The translations under genes were made by a program, and so were the position numbers. From Candidatus Saccharimonadota bacterium (GTDB lineage Bacteria > Patescibacteriota > Saccharimonadia > Saccharimonadales > Saccharimonadaceae): 8,117 nucleotides of DNA. The notes beneath the pieces are model-generated. The model saw nothing but the letters and a program-made list of their open reading frames with translations, was not told the DNA's origin and did no database searches. Every line of letters begins with the position of its first letter. Position 1 is the first letter of the stretch. Positions 1-5,038 of this stretch are shown piece after piece. The DNA is taken from positions 1 to 8,117 of the forward strand of contig UNSP01000010.1 of assembly GCA_900556355.1 (NCBI GenBank), written 5' to 3'.

Positions 1-193
1 GCTCGATTGCATACCAGATTGTTACGGGTATCAGCAGGACAGTGTTTATGCAATATATCGTAATTGCAGCTTCTATGGATCCAACGATATTTATAAATAC
101 TCCAGTATAGAATAAAAAGAAAATAATTACAGTGGTTGATCCGAAAATAAAGAACAAAATTTTTGAGATAATGTATTTATCTATTCCTGGCAT
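1..193 (-). CDS. Partial membrane protein, N-terminal part only
   Basis: On the minus strand an ATG at 193-191 opens a frame of 64 codons with no stop before the window edge, so the 3' part of the gene lies outside. The protein begins MPGIDKYIISKILFFIFG and is strongly hydrophobic. Residues about 11-37 and 44-62 look like two transmembrane helices separated by a short loop (NIVGSIEA). There is no recognisable enzyme motif in this piece, so no function is assigned; it could be a polytopic membrane protein or a small membrane component. It is transcribed away from pyk. No Shine-Dalgarno sequence precedes the ATG, only AT-rich sequence that resembles a -10 element. Sureness is moderate: the long open frame in AT-rich DNA plus the clear hydrophobic pattern support a real gene, but no homology is visible. 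Confidence 0.6.
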   Translation of the reverse strand, partial: MPGIDKYIISKILFFIFGSTTVIIFFLFYTGVFINIVGSIEAAITIYCINTVLLIPVTIWYAIE

Positions 194-198
194 AATAT

Positions 199-228
199 TT
201 TATATTCTAGCATTAAGAAAATGGGCAA
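199..228 (-). promoter_or_regulatory. Possible promoter for the leftward membrane-protein gene
   Basis: Read on the minus strand, TTGCCC (228-223) is followed after 18 bp by TATAAA (204-199), and the ATG comes 5 nt later. This would give a leaderless or nearly leaderless transcript. The match is only fair and the region is AT-rich, so it is tentative. Confidence 0.3.
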
Positions 229-310
229 GCTAGTTTTGATTAACGCAAATCTTGACATTAAATAAGTACTACAAGTCTCCTTGGCGCCATTTTTCATCAC
301 TGTTATTTCG

Positions 311-319
311 TGATATAAT
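311..319 (+). promoter_or_regulatory. Extended -10 promoter for pyk
   Basis: The sequence TGATATAAT is a perfect extended -10 element (TGN followed by TATAAT at 314-319). No good -35 hexamer sits 16-18 bp upstream, which is tolerated by extended -10 promoters. Transcription starting 6-8 nt downstream would begin at about 325-327, at the ATG of pyk (327), so the message is predicted to be leaderless. This also argues against the upstream in-frame ATG at 252, which would place the promoter inside the gene. Confidence 0.7.
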
Positions 320-326
320 TTTAAAA

Positions 327-1748
327 ATGAGTGATAATATATTTAAACGAACAAAAATATTAGCAACAATTGGGCCAGCAACGTTCAGCCAAGAAAAGGT
401 TTACCAATTGTTGGAGGCCGGCGTTAACGGCATCCGTATGAACTTTAGCCACGGCGCTAATGAGGAGAGAATTGAGCAGATCAATTGGGTGCGCACAGCT
501 AGTAAACAGTTGGGTAAGCCTCTCGCAATCCTACAAGATTTGCAAGGTCCGAAGATTCGCCTGGGCGTTTTGAAAGATAACATGCTGAATGTTAAGGTTG
601 GCGATATGTTGGTCTTGGATTCAGAAATTACTGATCATGACGGCAGTTTTAATTTGCCAGTGCAGTACAATTTGGCGGAGAAGATGAAAGTCGGTGAGCC
701 ACTTTACATGTTTGACGGCAAGATCAGGACAGTTGTGCGAGAAATTGTTAGCCCAACTGCAATTCGCGTAGAAGTTCAGAACGACGGTTTTTTGATGAGC
801 CGCAAGGGTTTGAATTTGCCAGACACAGATTTTGGTGGAGATATTCTTACTCAGAAAGATATTAACGATTTGGAATGGGGCGCGAACCAAGATTTTGATT
901 ATGTTGCATTGAGTTTTATTCAAAAAGCTGATGACATTATTGATTTGCGTCGTCGATTGACAGACCTGGGCTCGACAGCCAATATTATTGCCAAGATTGA
1001 GACTAAGTCTGCCGTTGATCCAGAGAATTTGGAGGAGATCGTTAAGGCTAGTGACGGTATTATGGTTGCTCGCGGAGACTTGGCGGTGGAAGCTGGTGCG
1101 GAAATTGTCCCAGTTGTACAGCGTCGAATTATTGCCTTGTGTCGTAAATATTGCAAGCTAGTGATCGTTGCAACACAAATGATGGGTAGTATGGTTGATA
1201 ATCCAGAACCAAGTCGCGCTGAAGTAAGCGACGTTGCTAATGCCGTAATTCAAGGTGCTGACGTAGTTATGCTGTCTGACGAAACTGCCAATGGTAAATA
1301 TCCTGTTGAAACCGTTCGCGCAATGCGCAAGACTATTATCTACACTCAAGAACACAGTGAAGTAATGTTGGTAGAAAAGGCTGAAATGCGTGAAAAAACT
1401 GACGCGATTTTAAGCTACACAGCGGCTCAATTAGCAAAGAGAATTAAGGCTCGAGCTATTATTGCGGAAACACACACTGGCGCTACTGCAATTAACGTTG
1501 CTGCATATCGTCCGAACCTACCAATTGTTTGTGTGACCGAAGATGTGAAGACCGCGCAAAAGTTGGCACTAAGGTACGCTTCTAGTCCATATGTTCGACC
1601 AAACGACTCAAATGCGGCAACTAAGCTAGCTGATGAATTGAAACAAGAAGGATATTTCGGCACAGACCCAGTTACGGTTGTGCTTGTTAGCGGCCACAAT
1701 CCAGAGCCAGGAAAAACTGACAATATCCAAGTCAAGACATTGTCATAA
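327..1748 (+). CDS. pyk: Pyruvate kinase
   Basis: Catalyses phosphoenolpyruvate + ADP to pyruvate + ATP, the last step of glycolysis, in the cytoplasm. The 473-aa product has the normal length and domain order: A domain (about 1-70 and 168-345), B domain (71-167) and C domain (345-473). Visible motifs are TKILATIGPAT at the N-terminus, RMNFSHG (37-43, with the Arg and the Asn/Ser cation ligands), the catalytic Lys and metal-binding Glu in AKIET (K223, E225), ARGDLAVE (D251) and VATQMM (T283). The C domain keeps an effector phosphate loop of the form T-x-T-G-x-T (382-387). LQGPKIRLG places Lys76 where K+-dependent enzymes have Glu, so K+-independent catalysis is inferred. LSDET (317-320 region) has Asp where Gly or Ala is usual. 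The start at 327 is chosen over 252 because homology begins just after it and a perfect promoter lies directly upstream. No Shine-Dalgarno is present. First gene of the apparent operon. Confidence 0.96.
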   Translation: MSDNIFKRTKILATIGPATFSQEKVYQLLEAGVNGIRMNFSHGANEERIEQINWVRTASKQLGKPLAILQDLQGPKIRLGVLKDNMLNVKVGDMLVLDSEITDHDGSFNLPVQYNLAEKMKVGEPLYMFDGKIRTVVREIVSPTAIRVEVQNDGFLMSRKGLNLPDTDFGGDILTQKDINDLEWGANQDFDYVALSFIQKADDIIDLRRRLTDLGSTANIIAKIETKSAVDPENLEEIVKASDGIMVARGDLAVEAGAEIVPVVQRRIIALCRKYCKLVIVATQMMGSMVDNPEPSRAEVSDVANAVIQGADVVMLSDETANGKYPVETVRAMRKTIIYTQEHSEVMLVEKAEMREKTDAILSYTAAQLAKRIKARAIIAETHTGATAINVAAYRPNLPIVCVTEDVKTAQKLALRYASSPYVRPNDSNAATKLADELKQEGYFGTDPVTVVLVSGHNPEPGKTDNIQVKTLS

Positions 1749-1752
1749 GGAG
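1747..1752 (+). promoter_or_regulatory. Ribosome binding site deciding the pgk GTG start
   Basis: AAGGAG overlaps the last two bases of the pyk stop codon and lies 7 nt before GTG at 1760. No ATG is available in this frame near the start of PGK homology, so this Shine-Dalgarno sequence fixes the GTG start. Confidence 0.75.
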
Positions 1753-1759
1753 AATTTGG

Positions 1760-2635
1760 GTGGGCAGAAAATTTCCGAAGCAAACAATTCGCGATGTTGA
1801 TCTACGTGGAAAAACTATTCTTCTGCGAGCAGATTATAATGTGCCACTAACAAAGCGTGGTCAGATTTCTGACGATCTAAGAATTCGCGCTTCGCTGCCC
1901 ACGCTCCGATATTTGCTGGAGCAGAATTGCAAGATTGTTATCATGTCTCATCTGGGGCGACCAAAAGGTAAGGATCTTAAGTTTAGCCTGAAAGTCGTCG
2001 CAGATCACTTATCCAAGTTACTGAGCCGTCCGGTAGAATTGCTGGATGATTGCGTGGGCGAAGCTGTTCATCAAGCTGTTCGCCGCGCGCCACGAGGCAG
2101 TGTTCTTATGTTGGAGAATTTACGCTTTTATGACGAGGAGGAGGCTGATGATTTAACATTTGCCAAGTCAATTCAGCGCGCTGTCCGAGCGGATTATTTT
2201 GTGCAAGACGGATTTGCGGTCGCACACAGGGCGCACGCCAGCACTCATGCGATTACGTTGTGTGTTCCAGGGCTAGCGGGATTACTATTAGAAAAAGAAT
2301 ATGTAACTATCACTGAGGCGATGAATAAGCCAAAACGTCCGTTGGTTGCGGTTATTGGCGGCGCGAAAGTTAGCGATAAAATATTACTGATTAAGCGTCT
2401 AATTAAAAAGGCGGATCGGATTTTAATTGGCGGCGCTATGTCGAACACATTTTTACATTGCCGTGGATTTAATGTCGGCAAGAGCGTGTTTGAGTCAGGA
2501 ATGGAAAAGGTTGTCGCGGAAATTTATGATTTGGCAGCGGCTAAGGTTGGCGCAGAGAATGTTGACGATTTTTTGGTATTGCCGATTGATGTGGCAGTTG
2601 CGCCAGAGATTTCTAAGGATTTTCCTCGTCAATAA
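1760..2635 (+). CDS. pgk: PGK N-terminal part (291 aa), as the frame stands
   Basis: This is what translation would give if the TAA is obeyed. It carries the whole 3-phosphoglycerate-binding lobe and the first part of the nucleotide lobe. Motifs in order are RADYNVPL (23-30, the PGK signature), DLRIRASLPT with the conserved Arg at 41, SHLGRPKG (63-70), LMLENLRF (116-123), QDGFAVAHRAHAST (149-162), GGAKVSDK (200-207, nucleotide-site Lys203), IGGAMSNTF (223-231) and LPIDVAVA (274-281). It lacks the WNGP, GGGDT and STGGGA elements that complete the ATP/ADP site, so on its own it should not be a functional kinase. The segment QDGFA differs from the usual NDAFG. Start is GTG with a good Shine-Dalgarno 7 nt upstream. 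Confidence 0.6.
   Translation: MGRKFPKQTIRDVDLRGKTILLRADYNVPLTKRGQISDDLRIRASLPTLRYLLEQNCKIVIMSHLGRPKGKDLKFSLKVVADHLSKLLSRPVELLDDCVGEAVHQAVRRAPRGSVLMLENLRFYDEEEADDLTFAKSIQRAVRADYFVQDGFAVAHRAHASTHAITLCVPGLAGLLLEKEYVTITEAMNKPKRPLVAVIGGAKVSDKILLIKRLIKKADRILIGGAMSNTFLHCRGFNVGKSVFESGMEKVVAEIYDLAAAKVGAENVDDFLVLPIDVAVAPEISKDFPRQ
2633..2635 (+). other. In-frame TAA stop inside pgk
   Basis: TAA follows the codons for PRQ and precedes VNIDKIKNSD, then MALDIG, all in the same frame. One base change to AAA, GAA, CAA, TCA, TTA, TAC or TAT would restore a continuous PGK. The base after the stop is G, and no obvious readthrough context or hairpin follows. Confidence 0.9.
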
Positions 2636-2665
2636 GTTAATATTGATAAAATAAAAAACTCAGAT

Positions 2666-2998
2666 ATGGCGCTGGATATTGGAAGTCAGACAATTGAGAA
2701 ATTCACGAAAATACTGGCTGATGCAAAGATGGTTATTTGGAATGGTCCGCTGGGCTATGCTGAAATTGATAATTTTGCAATCGGTTCAGCGCGAGTGGCG
2801 CTAGCTATTGCCCAGAATAAAGGGGTTGTTTCAATAGTCGGCGGCGGAGATACGGCTGATTTTATATTGAAATGGGACGGACATGACGGCGCCAATTTTA
2901 CTCATGTTTCCACTGGCGGCGGAGCTAGCATGGCCTTGATGGCTGGTAAAAAATTGCCTGGAATTGAAAGTCTACTAGACGCATACGGTTTGAGGTGA
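2666..2998 (+). CDS. pgk: PGK C-terminal part (110 aa) after the stop
   Basis: This open frame from ATG 2666 encodes the end of phosphoglycerate kinase: MALDIG (1-6), WNGPLG (25-30), VGGGDTADF (58-66, the Asp-Thr pair that contacts ATP), HVSTGGGAS (80-88) and LPGI (97-100). Homology extends 10 codons upstream of this ATG to the TAA, so the ATG is an internal Met of the ancestral protein. No Shine-Dalgarno precedes it. An AT-rich TGATAAAAT at 2644-2652 resembles an extended -10 element and could, in principle, start a short transcript here. Whether the fragment is made and can complement the N-terminal part is unknown. It may simply be the untranslated remnant of a broken gene. Confidence 0.45.
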   Translation: MALDIGSQTIEKFTKILADAKMVIWNGPLGYAEIDNFAIGSARVALAIAQNKGVVSIVGGGDTADFILKWDGHDGANFTHVSTGGGASMALMAGKKLPGIESLLDAYGLR

Positions 2999-3010
2999 TA
3001 AACTAAGCAT

Positions 3011-3015
3011 AAGGA
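3011..3015 (+). promoter_or_regulatory. Ribosome binding site of tpiA
   Basis: AAGGA lies 7 nt before ATG 3023, a standard spacing, and supports this start. Confidence 0.65.
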
Positions 3016-3022
3016 TTATCTC

Positions 3023-3781
3023 ATGAGAAAAAAGTTAATAATTGGTAACTGGAAGATGAACTTCAATATGCAGGAGGCTAGCTTATATTTGCATAAGCTG
3101 ATGAATACGCTGCCATCGCATAGAGATGTTGAAGTGGTGCTGGCACCTACTATTTTGACGCTGCAGAGTTTGAGTTTGCAAATTAATCGTCGAATTGCTA
3201 AGTTGGCGGCTCAGAATTGCTATTGGCGAGATTCGGGGGCGTACACGGGAGAAATTCCAGCGGCGCATCTTCGTGGAATTGCTGATTATGTATTGATCGG
3301 ACATTCGGAGCGTCGCTATATTTTCATTGAAAGCGAAAAAGATATTCGACTGAAAGTTCAGGCGGCAATTCGAAATCGTATTCATCCGATTCTGTGTGTT
3401 GGTGAAACGATTCAAGAGAAGACTCTTGGCGAAACGAAGGATGTTCTGGCTGATCAATTGACTAGCGGTCTGGCTAACGTGACGGCGGACGAGCTGGATG
3501 AAGTAGTTATTGCATATGAGCCAGTTTGGGCAATCGGTACTGGCGACAGCGCTAAAGCGTCTGATGTAAAAAAAGCTACACAGATGATTCGACGACATAT
3601 TTCTCATTTGTACGGTAAAAAAGCGGCGGAATCAGTTCGAATTGTTTATGGTGGAAGTATTACGTCAATAAACGCCGCAGATTATTTAGCAATTGATGAA
3701 CTTGATGGTTTATTGGTTGGGGCAGCCAGTTTGGATGCATATCAATTTAAGGAGATAATCTCAAAAGCACATAAAGGTTAA
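3023..3781 (+). CDS. tpiA: Triosephosphate isomerase
   Basis: Interconverts dihydroxyacetone phosphate and glyceraldehyde 3-phosphate in the cytoplasm, feeding the GAPDH-PGK-PK branch. The 252-aa product is full length for this single-domain TIM barrel. The active-site residues are present: Asn9 and Lys11 in GNWKMN, the electrophile His94 in IGHSERR, the catalytic base Glu166 in AYEPVWAIGTG, the flexible phosphate-gripping loop AIGTG (170-174), and the phosphate-binding YGGSIT (209-214). The last loop reads LVGAASLDA where LVGGASL is the common form; an Ala is seen in place of one Gly but its backbone amide could still serve. It follows pgk by 24 nt and precedes the acidic membrane protein by 14 nt. 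Good Shine-Dalgarno, ATG start, TAA stop. Nothing suggests decay, in contrast with pgk. Confidence 0.97.
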   Translation: MRKKLIIGNWKMNFNMQEASLYLHKLMNTLPSHRDVEVVLAPTILTLQSLSLQINRRIAKLAAQNCYWRDSGAYTGEIPAAHLRGIADYVLIGHSERRYIFIESEKDIRLKVQAAIRNRIHPILCVGETIQEKTLGETKDVLADQLTSGLANVTADELDEVVIAYEPVWAIGTGDSAKASDVKKATQMIRRHISHLYGKKAAESVRIVYGGSITSINAADYLAIDELDGLLVGAASLDAYQFKEIISKAHKG

Positions 3782-3786
3782 AAAAT

Positions 3787-3792
3787 AGGGGG
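3787..3792 (+). promoter_or_regulatory. Purine-rich RBS-like site before the acidic protein
   Basis: AGGGGG ends 3 nt before ATG 3796. It is a short-spaced and imperfect Shine-Dalgarno sequence, so initiation here may be modest or coupled to translation of tpiA. Confidence 0.4.
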
Positions 3793-3795
3793 CAT

Positions 3796-5034
3796 ATGAC
3801 AGATATTGATTTTGATGAGTTGGATAGAGCGGTAAGCTCTCTTATGGATAAGCAGCGAGAAAAGGAAGCTCCAGCGGTGGCTAATGAAAATAATAGCGAG
3901 GTTTCTGCGCCTGTGCCCGTAGAGGAAAAGTCTGCACCGGAGAACTCTATTGATACTAGCTTTGCGCCTCCGGTAACTCCATTTACACCTTCGTCTGTTG
4001 CTTCTACTCCTTTATCATCGATCTCTCAGCCTGAAGCAAAAAAAGAGCCTTCTAGCGATAATACGATTCCTAAAGAGGTTGATAGTCCTACGAACGAGAA
4101 AGTTACTAACGACTCAATAGCTAACAGAGCTCCTGGTGTGGCTGCTAGCGAAGTAAAAAGTACGTCTGTTATAGCAAAGCGTCCAACTGGTCGTTTCATG
4201 GATGTTGTTAGACCTTCATCTGTCAGCACTATCCAAAAACCTGCTGCTCCCGCTCCATCCCGAACTGGCACGACGATTCAGCCTTCACCTGATTTGGTAG
4301 ACGTGATTAGCACAAATAATAGGCATTCTGCGGTAGGGAAAGAAATGTCTGATATGGTTTCTCAATCAGATAATCTTAGTGACGCCCCTGATCTTAAAGA
4401 CGTGCACAATGAATCTACTTTTGCGGAGATTGAAGATATGCCCGCTGAGGAGTTATCATTGACTGATAAGATAGCTCAATCATTAGCCGTAAGTAATAGC
4501 GAAGCTCCTGCTACACCGATGACTACGCCGCTGGAGTCTCCGTTTATCGCTAATGTTGAAGTGGAGAAGCGACCGCTTGGTTCTGTTAACCAAACTATGA
4601 CTAGTCCTGAGATGAATAGTGATGAAGATGCGTCTATGTCTGCTGATTCTGAGGATATAAAATTGGAACATCAATATAATACCAATTTATCTAATTACAG
4701 TATGAGCGAAAATTCTTTGGGCGATGCACCCGACTCGCCGATGGATTTGAGTCCAGAAATTATAGCAATTGAGGAGGCTGGCGTTCCTGAAGATTCAGAC
4801 GATAAAATGTCCACTGACATTGACAGTTCTTTGATTGAGTCTTCCGAATTATCCGAAAAAGAAACTATGGATTCTGAGCCGGCGCCGATGTTTGCCGCCG
4901 TATCTACAGAGGTCAAACCTTCAGCCGACAAAGAAAAGAAAAAATCTGGATTATTAATAGCGTTGCTTATTGTTCTATTTTTGGCAATTGGTATGGCTGG
5001 TGGCGCTGTTTCGTACTTTTTGCTGATAAAATAG
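3796..5034 (+). CDS. Unrecognised acidic low-complexity protein with C-terminal membrane anchor
   Basis: I do not recognise this 412-aa protein. It opens with an acidic, possibly helical segment (MTDIDFDELDRAVSSLMDKQ), then about 360 residues rich in Ser, Thr, Pro, Asp, Glu and Ala with no Cys or Trp, as expected for a disordered chain. By my count residues 181-380 hold 47 acidic and 10 basic residues. A basic island lies at about 121-148, centred on KRPTGRFMDVVRPSS (128-142), and a second KRPLG occurs at 258-262. After the cluster KEKKK, residues 385-411 form one hydrophobic helix (GLLIALLIVLFLAIGMAGG core) followed only by K. By the positive-inside rule the long N-terminal part should be cytoplasmic, a tail-anchored arrangement. 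There is no signal peptide. The gene sits between tpiA (14 nt) and pcrA (4 nt) and ends in TAG. It could be a scaffold, a regulator or an envelope-associated linker; function is unknown. Confidence 0.85.
   Translation: MTDIDFDELDRAVSSLMDKQREKEAPAVANENNSEVSAPVPVEEKSAPENSIDTSFAPPVTPFTPSSVASTPLSSISQPEAKKEPSSDNTIPKEVDSPTNEKVTNDSIANRAPGVAASEVKSTSVIAKRPTGRFMDVVRPSSVSTIQKPAAPAPSRTGTTIQPSPDLVDVISTNNRHSAVGKEMSDMVSQSDNLSDAPDLKDVHNESTFAEIEDMPAEELSLTDKIAQSLAVSNSEAPATPMTTPLESPFIANVEVEKRPLGSVNQTMTSPEMNSDEDASMSADSEDIKLEHQYNTNLSNYSMSENSLGDAPDSPMDLSPEIIAIEEAGVPEDSDDKMSTDIDSSLIESSELSEKETMDSEPAPMFAAVSTEVKPSADKEKKKSGLLIALLIVLFLAIGMAGGAVSYFLLIK
5024..5032 (+). promoter_or_regulatory. Possible extended -10 promoter for pcrA
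   Basis: TGATAAAAT differs by one base from the TGATATAAT found before pyk and before the last gene. It overlaps the final codons of the acidic-protein gene and ends 6 nt before the pcrA ATG, so a transcript from it would be leaderless. The pcrA start has no Shine-Dalgarno sequence, which fits this reading. AT-rich DNA makes chance matches likely, so it is tentative. Confidence 0.35.
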
Positions 5035-5038
5035 ATAT

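Larger units (their letters stand above)
1760..2998 (+). pseudogene. pgk: Phosphoglycerate kinase interrupted by an in-frame TAA
   Basis: Phosphoglycerate kinase transfers phosphate from 1,3-bisphosphoglycerate to ADP, the first ATP-yielding step of glycolysis. Read through one TAA (2633-2635), the frame from GTG 1760 to TGA 2996 gives a 412-position protein, the normal size for the family, with both Rossmann-like lobes. Upstream and downstream parts are in the same reading frame, so there is no frameshift: the only lesion is the stop at position 292, within the variable segment between PIDVAVAPEIS and the LDIG element. No other decay is visible, and a tandem TGA TAA closes the gene. It lies 11 nt after pyk and 24 nt before tpiA. 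Alternatives are a recent nonsense mutation, a sequence or assembly error, stop-codon readthrough, or separate translation of two halves. Calling it a pseudogene is therefore provisional; identity as PGK is near certain. Confidence 0.85.

Noticed and set aside
207..233. Inverted repeat CTAGC...GCTAG followed by TTTT
   Set aside because: Only a 5-bp stem with a 17-nt loop, and it lies between divergent genes where a terminator has no purpose. Likely chance.
252..257. TTGACA, an exact -35 hexamer
   Set aside because: No -10-like hexamer occurs 16-18 bp downstream (the bases there are around AGTCTCC), and it is 56 bp from the TATAAT at 314.
252..326. Upstream in-frame ATG at 252 extending pyk by 25 residues
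   Set aside because: The extension contains a perfect extended -10 promoter just before ATG 327, has no family resemblance, and pyruvate kinase homology starts right after residue 1 of the shorter form.
2427..2654. Plus-strand 75-codon frame spanning the pgk stop, as a possible frameshift bypass
   Set aside because: It is in another frame with no PGK motifs. The PGK halves are in one frame, so no frameshift is needed.
1746..2998. Genome-wide reassignment of TAA as a sense codon
   Set aside because: pyk and tpiA both end at TAA exactly where the families end, with ribosome binding sites and starts right after. Any recoding would have to be local to pgk.
3072..3077. Strong AGGAGG sequence inside tpiA
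   Set aside because: It encodes part of QEA in a conserved reading frame and no suitable start codon with a meaningful product follows at RBS distance.
3083..3607. Minus-strand open frame of 174 codons opposite tpiA
   Set aside because: Shadow of the highly conserved tpiA coding strand. Composition is biased and no domain is visible.
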